DNA of 64,000 bases from Cytobacillus firmus NBRC 15306. Its GTDB lineage: Bacteria; Bacillota; Bacilli; Bacillales; Cytobacillaceae. Below the pieces are notes generated by a model. That model saw nothing but the letters and a program-made list of their open reading frames with translations. It had not been told where the DNA came from and did no database searches. Shown here one piece after another: positions 1 to 9,440 of the stretch. Location: contig NZ_BCUY01000005.1 in the NCBI RefSeq assembly GCF_001591465.1, forward strand, positions 1 to 64,000. The letters are read 5' to 3'. The translations under genes and the position numbers were made by a program. Each line of letters starts with the position of its first letter. Within the stretch, counting starts at the first letter, position 1.

Positions 1-4
1 CTGA

Positions 5-334
5 TTAGTTGCCCTGACTATATTTTGGGAATTTATAGGTTTCACCGGATTTTATTTCTTCTGGCTGCATTCCATTGTTCAATTCTGCGAAGTCAGATAC
101 CAACTGGTCTATGCCAACCGGAATTGGCCCATCAAGGTTTAGTTCAATTATTGAAAGAACTGTCTCTCCCGGATTGACCTTTTTCTCAAAAAAGCCTGCG
201 TCTGTTTCTGCAGATGGAATTGTGCCGGCCTCCATAGACGGGTTTTGCCCAGCTGGGAGTGTACCATGATTCAGGTCATAAAAAATTACGTAAATTACAA
301 GGACTGAAAGCAATACTCCCGCAAGTTTTTTCAT
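5..334 (-). CDS. LysM-like membrane-anchored small protein (YqfZ-like)
   Basis: A 109-residue protein with one hydrophobic N-terminal segment (about residues 3-20) that looks like a signal anchor, a short linker, and a C-terminal part resembling a degenerate LysM fold (PGETV near the start of the unit, ending GETYKFPKY). It probably sits on the outer face of the membrane near peptidoglycan; no catalytic motif is visible. The start at 334 is chosen because an AGGAGG lies about 10 bases upstream; a longer reading to 361 would begin inside that site. Position next to yqgB matches B. subtilis yqfZ, a LysM-type protein of unknown role. The family call is inference from weak motif similarity plus synteny. 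Confidence 0.6.
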   Translation of the reverse strand: MKKLAGVLLSVLVIYVIFYDLNHGTLPAGQNPSMEAGTIPSAETDAGFFEKKVNPGETVLSIIELNLDGPIPVGIDQLVSDFAELNNGMQPEEIKSGETYKFPKYSQGN

Positions 335-482
335 ATTGGACAAACCTCCTGCAAATAGCATGTTTACCCAATATGTATGCTTGTCCTATCTTGCTTAGAC
401 CAACAAAAGATCTCTTTTTATTATTCTGCAGACACAAGAGAATTATTTTAATGCAAAATAAAAAACGCGCTGGGTGCACGTT

Positions 483-1253
483 TTATTTTGGGTTATGAGC
501 AGGAACTTCCCTAATGGCAAGCAGAAGAATAATAAGGGAAACAAGCCAGTTAATAATTGCCCCGTTTTGCACGGTGGTTTGCAGGGCTGACATGATAGTA
601 AAGAAAATGGCCGGCAAAGTAATGCTGTAGGCAGACATGCGCCATAACTGGCGGTATTCCAGTTTTTTGGCAAGAGTTTTTTTGATAAGAAGGCCTGCCA
701 GTGCTAAAAAGGATATCTCAATAAATCGAATGCCCGCTGCAAAAATATAAATGACAATCCCTATTAAGGAAATAATAATCGGCATAAGGGATTCTGCAGA
801 AGCAAGGAACTCGGAAAGATCACTTTTGGAAATTGTGCTGCCTGACAGCATCGAGTATGGATATGTCTGTTCCTGTCCTTCTGCACGTATGTAAACTTCA
901 TTTGTCAAAAAAGCAATCGTATTGCCGCTTTCGGTTAGAACTGAAGGATCAACTGCACCAGTCGAATCAACAATGATTGTAAAGTCATCCTTGCTGATGG
1001 TAACTGGTGCTTTTTCATCTGTGTAAAGCTGTCCATCTGTTATTTCAAAATTGGGTAATTGATTATCAATGGTTTCATCAATAGCATTGAAGCCATTCAT
1101 GATTCCTGCCCCGGAATAAAATACGGTTGGTAATACTGACAGCAGGGTAAGGAAAAAAACATACAAAATAGTCTTGCCTATTCCCTGATGCCTGAATAAA
1201 GCAATATCTTTAGGAGAAAACAAACTTTTATAAAACTGAACAAAAATATTCAT
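483..1253 (-). CDS. yqgB: DUF1189 family membrane protein YqgB
   Basis: A 256-residue membrane protein. A first transmembrane helix follows a basic stretch (about residues 25-50), then comes an extracytoplasmic domain of about 100 residues (IDNQLPNFEITDGQLY region) and a cluster of three or four hydrophobic helices at the C-terminus. This is the usual DUF1189 layout; the family has no established biochemical role. An AAAGGGTG ribosome binding site supports ATG at 1253 over the GTG at 1259. It is transcribed away from the Na/Pi cotransporter gene; the 245-base divergent region carries TGTNAN repeats that could bind PhoP. Symbol rests on family plus the yqgB-yqgC-sodA order. Confidence 0.85.
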   Translation of the reverse strand: MNIFVQFYKSLFSPKDIALFRHQGIGKTILYVFFLTLLSVLPTVFYSGAGIMNGFNAIDETIDNQLPNFEITDGQLYTDEKAPVTISKDDFTIIVDSTGAVDPSVLTESGNTIAFLTNEVYIRAEGQEQTYPYSMLSGSTISKSDLSEFLASAESLMPIIISLIGIVIYIFAAGIRFIEISFLALAGLLIKKTLAKKLEYRQLWRMSAYSITLPAIFFTIMSALQTTVQNGAIINWLVSLIILLLAIREVPAHNPK

Positions 1254-1356
1254 TTGCACACACCCTTTTTGAGATTCACATTCTTATTTTAGCCAAATTC
1301 CTAGGAGTTACAAGGGAAATACTCTTTTGGTATTAAAGCAATACTTCTTCTGTTTT

Positions 1357-1402
1357 TGTAATGAAACTGTAACATTAGGGGTCAATGTTAAGGTATTGTA
1401 AA
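1357..1402 (-). promoter_or_regulatory. possible reverse-oriented PhoP repeats
   Basis: Four hexamers close to the reverse complement of the PhoP repeat TTAACA occur here: TGTAAT at 1357, TGTAAC at 1368, TGTTAA at 1386 and TGTAAA at 1397. Within each pair the repeat distance is 11 bases, as for PhoP half-sites; the distance between pairs (18) is off the 11-base period. The orientation points toward yqgB, with the Na/Pi transporter on the other side. Function is inferred. Confidence 0.35.
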
Positions 1403-1498
1403 TTTGGCTCTGATTATATTTACTTTTATCTTGAATAACATTAATAATTGTATGGGGTTTGATGAATCATGTCGAATAAATTATAGGGGTTGAAAATT

Positions 1499-3128
1499 GT
1501 GGAACTAAATGTTCAGCAAATGCTTTTTGAATTTTTGGGGGGACTTGGTATTTTCCTTTACGGAATCAAGTTCATGGGTGACGGGCTCCAAAAATCAGCT
1601 GGTGACCGGCTGAGAGATTTATTAGATCGTTTTACGACAAATCCGCTAATGGGGGTATTGGCGGGTATACTTGTCACCATCCTTATACAAAGCAGCTCTG
1701 CAACTACTGTAATTACAGTTGGTTTAGTATCAGCCGGGTTCATGACTTTGCGCCAGGCGATAGGTGTAATTATGGGGGCTAATATAGGAACTACTGTTAC
1801 TGCATTCATCATTGGGATTGATATCGGTGAGTATGCTCTGCCGATCATTGCTTTAGGCTCAATCCTATTGTTTTTCTTTAAAAATAAAAAAGTCAATAAC
1901 TTTGGTCAAATCGTCTTTGGTTTTGGTGCGTTATTCTACGGTCTGGAATTAATGAGCGGAGGAATGAAGCCTCTTCGCACATTGGAATCTTTCCATGACT
2001 TGACCGTCAGCATGAGTTCAAATCCAATTCTGGGTGTGGTTGTCGGAACTGTGTTTACAGTTATTGTCCAGAGCTCTAGTGCCACAATTGGTATACTCCA
2101 AGGATTGTTTTCTGAAGAGCTGATTAATCTGGATGCGGCATTGCCAGTTCTGTTTGGAGATAATATAGGTACAACCATTACTGCTGTTTTAGCTGCTATT
2201 GGAGCCTCTGTTGCTGCAAGAAGAGCTGCAGCTGTACACGTACTGTTTAACTTAATTGGTACCACCATTTTCTTGATTTTATTAAAGCCTTTTACATTCT
2301 TAGTGGAAACACTGCAGGGTAAAATGGATCTAAATCCTGAAATGACAATTGCCTTTGCACATGGAATTTTTAATACGTCTAATACAATTATTCAGCTTCC
2401 ATTTGTAGCTGTACTGGCGTGGATCGTGACCAAGCTCATTCCGGGTGAAGATGCGGTTGCTGATTATAAAGCAAAGCATTTGGATCCTATGTTTATTGAA
2501 CAATCGCCATCGATTGCACTTGGACAAGCTAAGGAAGAAGTGCTCCGCATGGGTACATTTTCTGTACGCGGACTTGAAGAAACGGTTCAGTATTTAAAAA
2601 CAGGCAATCAAAAACATTCCGATACTGCATACCAGTTAGAAGATGCAATCAATAACCTTGACCGTAAAATTACAGATTATTTGATTAAGCTCTCTACAAG
2701 CTCACTTTCAGCACATGAATCTGCTGAGCACACAATGCTGATGGATACGGTAAGAGATATTGAGCGTATCGGTGACCATTTCGAAAATGTAATAGAACTG
2801 ATTGATTATAAACAGGCAAATAAAGTATCCATTACTGATTCAGCCATGGCAGATCTGGAGCAAATGTTCAAATTAACCATTTCCACCGTGAAAGAAGCTA
2901 TGCAGGCACTGGATCATAATGACAAAATTGCTGCAGAGCATGTTGTAAAAAAAAGAAGAAGAGATTGACAAGATGGAAAGAAAGCTCCGCAAACAGCACA
3001 TTCTTCGATTGAATGAAGGCCTCTGCACTGGACAGGCCGGCATTGTGTATGTCGACATTGTCAGCAACCTGGAGCGTATCGGTGATCACGCTGTGAATAT
3101 TGCTGAAGCTGTTTTAGGGGAAGAATAA
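1499..3128 (+). pseudogene. Na/Pi cotransporter (NptA/YqeW-like), frameshifted near the 3' end
   Basis: Encodes a Na+-dependent phosphate cotransporter: two repeats of the PNaS domain with the QSSSAT motif (around 1690 and 2070), about eight membrane helices, then a cytosolic PhoU-like helical domain from about 2510. The first frame stops at 2966-2968 right after a run of eight A at 2947-2954. Dropping one A restores a frame that runs to TAA at 3126-3128 through a typical PhoU-like end (NLERIGDHAVNIAEAV), giving 542 residues. So the last 58 residues are out of frame. This could be a sequencing indel, a recent mutation, or a gene corrected by slippage on A8. The start GTG at 1499 has AGGGG nine bases upstream; TTG at 1490 touches that site. 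Only the C-terminal helical domain is affected, so transport may survive. Confidence 0.8.
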
Positions 3129-3189
3129 GTGGTAAAATAAGCAGGGGATGATCCCGTGCTTATTTTATTTTATTGAAGAGGTGCTGATA

Positions 3190-3672
3190 GTGGAGATAGT
3201 TTATTGGACACTGATTATTCTGTTGTTTATTGTCGCTTTTGCGGGGCTGGTTTTTCCAATTATACCAAGTGTGCTGTTTTTGCTGGGGGGTTTTATCCTT
3301 TATGGAGTCTTTTTTTCTTTTGAACCGTTTAACTGGCTATTTTGGACGATTCAGGGGCTGTTTGTTCTCCTGCTGTTTGGAGCTGATTACGTAGCCAATA
3401 TGATTGGTGTGAAAAAATATGGCGGTTCAAAAGCTGGTATATGGGGAAGTACAATCGGCCTCTTGGCTGGCCCATTTGTCATTCCTGTACTGGGAATCCT
3501 GATTGGGCCATTTCTTGGAGCGGTTATTGCTGAACTCGCAGTTAACAGGACAAACTTTAATGATGCATTAAAGATTGGGTTCGGATCTGTAATCGGATTT
3601 GTCAGCAGCGCAGCAGCCAAAGCGGTGATCCAGGGAGTAATGATTATTTATTTTCTTTTTGTGGTTCTTTAA
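3190..3672 (+). CDS. yqgC: DUF456 family membrane protein YqgC
   Basis: A 160-residue, almost wholly hydrophobic protein with about four to five helices and the glycine-rich pattern of DUF456 (GLVFPIIPSVLF near the N-terminus; GPFVIPVLGILIGPFLGA in the middle). The role of the family is unknown. GTG at 3190 is preferred because GAGGTG sits about seven bases upstream, while the ATG at 3148 has a G-run directly abutting it. It lies immediately upstream of sodA, as in B. subtilis, but a 196-base gap with its own promoter space suggests separate transcription. Confidence 0.85.
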   Translation: MEIVYWTLIILLFIVAFAGLVFPIIPSVLFLLGGFILYGVFFSFEPFNWLFWTIQGLFVLLLFGADYVANMIGVKKYGGSKAGIWGSTIGLLAGPFVIPVLGILIGPFLGAVIAELAVNRTNFNDALKIGFGSVIGFVSSAAAKAVIQGVMIIYFLFVVL

Positions 3673-3868
3673 ATAAGCAAACTCCTGCGGATAAAAAATA
3701 CTAATTTGGATAATGTATATATGTAGCAAAGCATTTTGATTGAAACAAAAATCCATCTTTGGTAATCTTAATCTAAAGACCTTAGAAACATTATAAAATC
3801 TGAATTTTATAAATGATTGAATTGTTTCGGGGGCTGACCAAAACAGATACATAGGGAGGAATTTTATT

Positions 3869-4477
3869 ATGGCATTCGAATTACCGCAATTACCTTACGC
3901 TTATGATGCATTGGAGCCAAACATCGACAAAGAAACGATGAATATTCATCATACAAAGCATCACAATACTTATGTAACAAACCTTAACAATGCTTTGGAA
4001 GGAAACGAAGAGCTTCTTTCTAAAACTGTTGAAGAAGTAGTATCCAACCTGGATGCTGTTCCTGAAGCTGCCCGTACTGCTGTACGAAACAACGGCGGCG
4101 GTCATGCAAACCATTCTCTTTTCTGGCAGATCATTTCTCCAAATGGCGGCGGAGAGCCAACAGGTGAATTAGCAGATGCCATCAGCAGCAAATTCGGAAG
4201 CTATGACAGCTTTAAAGAAGAGTTCGCAAAGGCCGCTACAACTCGCTTTGGTTCAGGCTGGGCATGGCTTGCAGTAAACAATGGTGAACTTGAAGTAACA
4301 AGCACACCTAATCAGGATTCACCATTAATGGAAGGCAAGACTCCAATCCTTGGCCTTGACGTTTGGGAGCATGCTTACTACTTAAAATACCAAAACCGTC
4401 GTCCTGAATACATCAATTCTTTCTGGAATGTTGTTAACTGGGATGAGGTTTCTAAGCGTTACAGCGCTGCAAAATAA
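3869..4477 (+). CDS. sodA: superoxide dismutase [Mn]
   Basis: Converts superoxide to O2 and H2O2 in the cytoplasm. The 202-residue sequence carries the metal ligands of the Fe/Mn family: the N-terminal HHTKHH stretch, HANHSLFW, and the C-terminal DVWEHAYY signature (about residues 162-169), which supply the His/His/Asp/His set. GGG near NGGGHAN and surrounding residues fit the manganese type found in Bacillus; metal choice is inferred. Length is standard. An AGGAGG stands 8-9 bases before the ATG. Single-gene unit: followed by a strong terminator. Confidence 0.97.
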   Translation: MAFELPQLPYAYDALEPNIDKETMNIHHTKHHNTYVTNLNNALEGNEELLSKTVEEVVSNLDAVPEAARTAVRNNGGGHANHSLFWQIISPNGGGEPTGELADAISSKFGSYDSFKEEFAKAATTRFGSGWAWLAVNNGELEVTSTPNQDSPLMEGKTPILGLDVWEHAYYLKYQNRRPEYINSFWNVVNWDEVSKRYSAAK

Positions 4478-4489
4478 GAAATCAGACAG

Positions 4490-4517
4490 CACGGCAGATT
4501 ATATCTGCCGTGTTTTT
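4490..4517 (+). terminator. Rho-independent terminator of sodA
   Basis: CACGGCAGA pairs perfectly with TCTGCCGTG across a five-base loop and is followed by TTTTT. Confidence 0.9.
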
Positions 4518-4625
4518 AATTTGTCATATTGAATTTGCGCTGACTCTTGTGCAAATTTCTAAATCATTGCATAACCGCACTGGCTTTGTAAGAGACTACC
4601 CTTAGAACCAAAGGGGAGTTTTTTT

Positions 4626-5843
4626 ATGAGCAGATTTAAAAAACTGATCGGTGATGTCGATTTAACAAAGGATTTAACATTGCTATTATTTATTGGCGGG
4701 CTGTATTCTTTAAGTGCTGCCCTTTCAAACACGTTTGTAAATATCTATCTCTGGAAGCAGTCTGGTGAGTTCAGTGATCTGGCTTTGTATAACCTGGCCA
4801 TTGTTGTTCTGCAGCCTTTGACTTTTATTCTGGCGGGGAGATGGGCTAAGAAGATTGACCGTGTCATAGTACTGAGAATCGGGGTGATTTTTTTAGCCCT
4901 TTTTTATCTGACCGTACTGTTTATTGGAACAAACGCCTCGAACTTCTTATTGCTTCTTGGTGCTCTGCTGGGGGTAGGGTATGGGTTCTACTGGCTTGCT
5001 TTCAATGTACTCACTTTTGAAATAACTGAGCCGGAGAATCGGGATTTCTTTAATGGCTTCCTTGGAATACTAACATCCGTTGGGGGTATGATTGGCCCGA
5101 TAGCAGCGGGTTTCATTATTTCAAGGATGGAAAAGTTCACCGGATATTCCGTTATCTTCGGAATTTCCCTGACCCTCTTTTCAATAGCTGTCTTTTTAAG
5201 CTTCTTTCTTAAAAGGCGGCCGGCAGATGGAAGGTATTTATTTAGAAGAATTCTTGCAGAACGAAAAAACAGCCTGAATTGGCGCATGATTACAAATGCC
5301 CACTTTTTTCAAGGGCTCAGAGAAGGAACCTTTATATTTGTCATATCAGTTTATGTCTTCATTTCAACTGGCAGTGAATTGGCTCTTGGCACATACGGTT
5401 TGGTCAACTCAAGTATATCTTTTTTAGGGTATTATCTTGTGTCAAGACTCTTGAAAAAAGAGTATCGGAAAAGAGCCATACTGATCGGCGGATTATTACT
5501 ATATGCGGCCATATTCTTTATTGTATTTGATGTCACCTATCCAAAGCTGCTTATGTATGCAGCAGCCATTGCTGTAGCGTATCCTCTCCTGCTTGTGCCT
5601 TATATCTCATTAACCTATGATGTCATTGGCAGAGGGTGGAAGGCAGCGGAGATGAGGATTGAGTATATTGTCGTCAGGGAAATCTTTTTAAATGCAGGAC
5701 GTATAGTATCGATTTTAAGTTTTTTAGCTGCGGTAACTTTTTTTCAGGAAGAAAAAAGCATCCCTATTCTTCTCCTGATAATAGGAGCCGGACATTCAGT
5801 CATTTATTTTTTCGTCAGAAAGGTTCAATTTCAGTCTGCATGA
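4626..5843 (+). CDS. yqgE: MFS transporter YqgE
   Basis: A 405-residue polytopic protein with about twelve hydrophobic helices and a basic loop in the middle (KRRPADGRY region), the arrangement of a major facilitator superfamily permease in the cytoplasmic membrane. The substrate is unknown for this family. Its place between sodA and pbpA matches B. subtilis yqgE. AAGGGGAG precedes the ATG by about seven bases. It is bounded by terminators on both sides, so it appears monocistronic. Confidence 0.85.
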   Translation: MSRFKKLIGDVDLTKDLTLLLFIGGLYSLSAALSNTFVNIYLWKQSGEFSDLALYNLAIVVLQPLTFILAGRWAKKIDRVIVLRIGVIFLALFYLTVLFIGTNASNFLLLLGALLGVGYGFYWLAFNVLTFEITEPENRDFFNGFLGILTSVGGMIGPIAAGFIISRMEKFTGYSVIFGISLTLFSIAVFLSFFLKRRPADGRYLFRRILAERKNSLNWRMITNAHFFQGLREGTFIFVISVYVFISTGSELALGTYGLVNSSISFLGYYLVSRLLKKEYRKRAILIGGLLLYAAIFFIVFDVTYPKLLMYAAAIAVAYPLLLVPYISLTYDVIGRGWKAAEMRIEYIVVREIFLNAGRIVSILSFLAAVTFFQEEKSIPILLLIIGAGHSVIYFFVRKVQFQSA

Positions 5844-5869
5844 GAGAGGAAATCCTCTCTCTTTTTTTT
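5842..5869 (+). terminator. Rho-independent terminator of yqgE
   Basis: GAGAGAGGA and TCCTCTCTC form a nine-pair stem with a two-base AA centre, followed by eight T. It overlaps the stop codon of yqgE. Confidence 0.9.
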
Positions 5870-5972
5870 GCCAATAAAATTATCTTTGTCGAAAAAGGGT
5901 TCTTTATAGAATTTATTGTTATTTTCTTTTAGAATGGGACTATGAGACTTTTTTAAAGGAAGTGTGCGTAAT

Positions 5973-8159
5973 TTGAATAGGAAGAAAAAGAAGACCCATG
6001 TTCCTTTCCGTCTGAATATGCTCTTCTTTACTGTGTTTTTATTATTTTCTATGCTGATCCTCCGGCTTGGGATGGTTCAGATTGTTTATGGCGATGATTA
6101 TAAGCGTGAGATTGAAAGAACGGAAGATGTTACAGTCAACAGTCCTGTGCCAAGAGGTAAGATGTTTGACAGAAATGGACAGGTGATTGTCGATAATACC
6201 CCGCAAAATGCCATCACTTTTACTAATAATGGCTATAAGCAGGATGAAATGCTTGAGGTGTCAGAAAAGCTGGCCAAGCTGATAGACAAAGATACCAAAA
6301 AGGTCCAGGAACGGGATAAGAAAGATTACTGGATCATGAAGAATCCTGAAAAGGCAGAAGAAAAGGTTACTAAAAAAGATAAAGAAGAACTTGAAAAGAA
6401 GTATGAGGGTAATGAAAAGGAGCTGGATAAGGCCATATATCAGCTCACTTTGGATCGGATTACAGAAGAGGAATTAAGTGAATTGACAAAAGACGATCTT
6501 GAAGTTCTTGCTATCTACAGAGAATTTACAAGCGGATATGCTTTAACACCCCAAATCGTTAAGAATAAAAAAGTAACACCTGAGGAATTTGCAGTGGTCA
6601 GTGAAAATCTGCAGGTTTTACCAGGTGTTGATACAACAACCGACTGGGAAAGATATTATGCCTTTGGAGATACTTTGAAATCAGTGCTAGGAAAAGTAAC
6701 AAGCTCTGATGAAGGTCTTCCGGCTGAACAGATTGAATACTATATGGCCCGTGACTACAGCCGTAATGACCGTGTAGGAAAAAGTTATATTGAGATGCAA
6801 TATGAAGAAGTACTCCACGGCCAAAAGGCAAAAGTGAAAAATATTACGGACAAAGCCGGGAATGTTCTTGAAACTATTCCCATCACAGACGGTCAAAGAG
6901 GCAAGGACCTTGTGCTGAGCATAGATATGGATCTTCAGAAGGAAGTTGAGAAAATCATTGAAGAGGAATTGCGTAAAGCCAAGGCATCATCCGGAACTGC
7001 ATTACTGGACAGGGCTTATGTGGTACTGATGGACCCGCATACCGGAGAAGTTCTTTCAATGGCCGGCAAAAAGATTGTAAAGGATAAAGACACAGGCCAA
7101 TCCCAAATGCAGGATGATGCATTAGGCAACATCACGACTACTTATAATGTCGGTTCAGCTGTGAAGGGTGCTACAATACTTACCGGTTATAAAACGGGGG
7201 CTATTAATCCCGGAACTGTTTTTTATGATCGTCCTTTAAAAATCAAAGTAACACCGGTAAAAAAATCCTGGAGAAACTTCGGCCCTTTAAATGATATTAA
7301 TGCTCTTAAATTTTCCTCCAACGTTTATATGTTTGAAACTGTCATCAATATAGGCGGGGGGAAATATGAGTTCGAGAAGCCATTATGGATAGATAAAAAA
7401 GCGTTCAGTACTGTAAGGGAATCCTTTGCTCAATTCGGTCTTGGCGTTCGGACCGGGATTGATTTGCCTAATGAGCAAACAGGCTTTAAAGGAATGAGTG
7501 CATTGCCTGGTTTCATGCTTGACCTTTCGATTGGACAGTATGACACCTATTCCAACATGCAGCTTGCCCAATATGTTTCTGTGATTGCCAATGGCGGCAA
7601 TAGGATGGAGCCTCATATTGTAAAGGAAATCCGTGAACCATTAATGGAAAATAATGAACTTGGCCCTATTGTTCAGGAGATGGAGCCAAAGGTTCTTAAT
7701 AGGGTAGAACTGGAAGATGGCTGGATGGATCGTGTTCAGGAAGGCTTCCGCAGAGTCATGCAGGAAAAAGGCGGTACAGGTTATTCCTATTTTGCGGGCA
7801 AAGAGTATAAACCAGCGGGTAAAACAGGTACAGCAGAAGCCTTTTATGATGGACCTGAGCGCAGTAAATTTGGAAAAGAGCCTCCCGAGGTCATGAATCT
7901 CAGCCTTGTTGGCTATGCACCATCAGAGAACCCCGAAATTGCCATGGCTGTTTTAGTTCCATGGGCCTATCAGGGAAGCGTGGACCACGGAGCGAATAAA
8001 AAAATTGGCGAACGTGTTCTGGATGCTTACTTTGAGCTTAAAAAGGAGCGTCAAAAGAAAGGCAGCGACAGCAAAGAGTCTGTTCAAAAAGTGGAAAATA
8101 TTGATGAAGTAATTGAAGGGCAGGAAGATGCCCGCAAAGAAAATGAAGAAAATGAATAA
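5973..8159 (+). CDS. pbpA: penicillin-binding protein 2 (class B transpeptidase)
   Basis: Cross-links peptidoglycan during cell elongation. The 728-residue protein has a basic N-terminus, one signal-anchor helix (about residues 12-35), a dimerisation domain with the PRGKMFDRNG motif, a family-typical charged insert rich in K/E, and a C-terminal transpeptidase domain with SAVK (catalytic Ser near residue 394), SSN (near 447) and KTGT (near 616). The acidic tail after about residue 690 is variable in the family. TTG at 5973 is chosen because AAGGAAG lies about 10 bases upstream; GTG at 5964 is too close. Location before the pst operon matches B. subtilis pbpA. Confidence 0.95.
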   Translation: MNRKKKKTHVPFRLNMLFFTVFLLFSMLILRLGMVQIVYGDDYKREIERTEDVTVNSPVPRGKMFDRNGQVIVDNTPQNAITFTNNGYKQDEMLEVSEKLAKLIDKDTKKVQERDKKDYWIMKNPEKAEEKVTKKDKEELEKKYEGNEKELDKAIYQLTLDRITEEELSELTKDDLEVLAIYREFTSGYALTPQIVKNKKVTPEEFAVVSENLQVLPGVDTTTDWERYYAFGDTLKSVLGKVTSSDEGLPAEQIEYYMARDYSRNDRVGKSYIEMQYEEVLHGQKAKVKNITDKAGNVLETIPITDGQRGKDLVLSIDMDLQKEVEKIIEEELRKAKASSGTALLDRAYVVLMDPHTGEVLSMAGKKIVKDKDTGQSQMQDDALGNITTTYNVGSAVKGATILTGYKTGAINPGTVFYDRPLKIKVTPVKKSWRNFGPLNDINALKFSSNVYMFETVINIGGGKYEFEKPLWIDKKAFSTVRESFAQFGLGVRTGIDLPNEQTGFKGMSALPGFMLDLSIGQYDTYSNMQLAQYVSVIANGGNRMEPHIVKEIREPLMENNELGPIVQEMEPKVLNRVELEDGWMDRVQEGFRRVMQEKGGTGYSYFAGKEYKPAGKTGTAEAFYDGPERSKFGKEPPEVMNLSLVGYAPSENPEIAMAVLVPWAYQGSVDHGANKKIGERVLDAYFELKKERQKKGSDSKESVQKVENIDEVIEGQEDARKENEENE

Positions 8160-8169
8160 GCTTGTTGGG

Positions 8170-8203
8170 CTGTCTCCCTATTTAAACGGGAGACAGTTTT
8201 TTT
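8170..8203 (+). terminator. Rho-independent terminator of pbpA
   Basis: CTGTCTCCC pairs with GGGAGACAG around an AT-rich loop, followed by seven T. Confidence 0.9.
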
Positions 8204-8256
8204 GTCTTAGTATCTTTGATATCTAAATTTTACGTTATACCTCTAATTCGACATAT

Positions 8257-8330
8257 TTACACAAGAATTGCTGACATTTACAAAAGCTTTACAATTAGTT
8301 AAAACCGGGTTAACAGTCAACCCTTATTCT
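8257..8330 (+). promoter_or_regulatory. Pho box and promoter of the pst operon
   Basis: PhoP-type hexamers run in register upstream of pstS: TTACAA at 8278, TTACAA at 8289, TTAAAA at 8299 and TTAACA at 8310 (10-11 base steps), with a further TTACAC at 8257. A TATTCT at 8325-8330 is a suitable -10 ten bases after the last repeat, and no good -35 is present, as expected for a PhoP-activated SigA promoter. Confidence 0.85.
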
Positions 8331-8376
8331 AAATGCGTAGGACAAAACAACCAAATTTCTTAGGGGGAATTCAGGA

Positions 8377-9336
8377 ATGAAACTTCTTAAAAAAATGAGC
8401 CTTTTACTAATGCTATCTGCCGTAATGGCATTCACTGCAGCATGCGGAGGCGAAGAAGGTACCAGCGCAAATGGAGATAACAGTGAAGCACTGGAAGGCA
8501 GTGTGGTCATAGACGGTTCTGGTACAGTTTATCCATTTATGGCACGCATGGCTGAAAATTATATGGGAGAACAGGAAAATGTCTCTGTAGAAGTCAGCCG
8601 TTCCGGAACTTCAGCAGGCTTTAAGAAATTCCTTGCCAAAGACGGAACAGATTTTAATGATGCTTCCCGCCAAATCAAAGATGAAGAGAAATCATCAGCT
8701 GAAGAGCTTGGCATTGATGTACAGGAAATGAAGGTTGCTTTAGACGGTATAACAATTGTAATTAATAAAGAAAATGACTGGGCTGCTGAACTTACACAGC
8801 AGGAAGTTGTTGATATCTTCCTTGCAAGTGCAGGAAAGAAAAAATGGTCAGATGTTCGCCCTGATTTCCCGGATGAAGAAATTCAGACATATGGTCCAAA
8901 TGAAAACCATGGCACGTACGAATTTATGTTTGAGAATATTCTCGAAGAACAGGACCTTCCTGAAAATATCAACCTGCAGCAGGATTACTCAACTTTAGTG
9001 GATCTTGTATCTAAAGATAAAAATGCTATCGGATTCTTTGGCTATGGTTACTATGACAGCAACAAAGATAAATTGTCTGCAGTAAAAGTTGACTTTGGCA
9101 GCGGACCTGTTGAGCCATCATTAGATACAATCAAAGAAGACGGAGATTATGCTCCATTTACTCGCCCGGTATTCACATACCTGAATACAAATATGGCGAA
9201 AGAAAAGCCGCAAGTTCTTGATTATGCTATCTATACAATGGAAAATGCACAGGATGTTGCAGCAGAAACTGGATTTGCTCCATTATCTGATGAAGATATC
9301 CAAGCTTCTCTGGATGCTTTGAACGGATTGAAATAA
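8377..9336 (+). CDS. pstS: phosphate ABC transporter substrate-binding lipoprotein PstS
   Basis: Captures inorganic phosphate outside the membrane for the PstCAB importer. The 319-residue precursor has a lipoprotein signal (MKLLKK basic start, hydrophobic stretch, lipobox FTAAC with Cys near residue 23). Mature-domain phosphate-binding features typical of the family are visible: GSGTVYPF and SRSGTSAGF, which supply the Ser/Thr ligands. A Gly/Ser/Glu linker follows the cysteine. The gene has a strong GGGGG ribosome binding site and a Pho box upstream, so Pi starvation should induce it. A hairpin separates it from pstC, which fits the usual excess of binding protein over permease. Confidence 0.97.
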   Translation: MKLLKKMSLLLMLSAVMAFTAACGGEEGTSANGDNSEALEGSVVIDGSGTVYPFMARMAENYMGEQENVSVEVSRSGTSAGFKKFLAKDGTDFNDASRQIKDEEKSSAEELGIDVQEMKVALDGITIVINKENDWAAELTQQEVVDIFLASAGKKKWSDVRPDFPDEEIQTYGPNENHGTYEFMFENILEEQDLPENINLQQDYSTLVDLVSKDKNAIGFFGYGYYDSNKDKLSAVKVDFGSGPVEPSLDTIKEDGDYAPFTRPVFTYLNTNMAKEKPQVLDYAIYTMENAQDVAAETGFAPLSDEDIQASLDALNGLK

Positions 9337-9349
9337 AGAAGTTTTGTTA

Positions 9350-9384
9350 TGAGAAGATGAGAGGTTTGCCTTCTCATCTTCTTG
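9350..9384 (+). terminator. intercistronic hairpin between pstS and pstC
   Basis: AGAAGATGAGA-GG pairs with CC-TTCTCATCTTCT to give a long stem with one bulge, without a following T-run. It is more likely an mRNA stabiliser or partial terminator that keeps pstS message above pstCAB than a full terminator. Role inferred. Confidence 0.6.
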
Positions 9385-9440
9385 TGATGTTCATGTAAAG
9401 AGTTCTTCTTTGGATGAGAAGCCTGAAAGGGGTTTTACAC

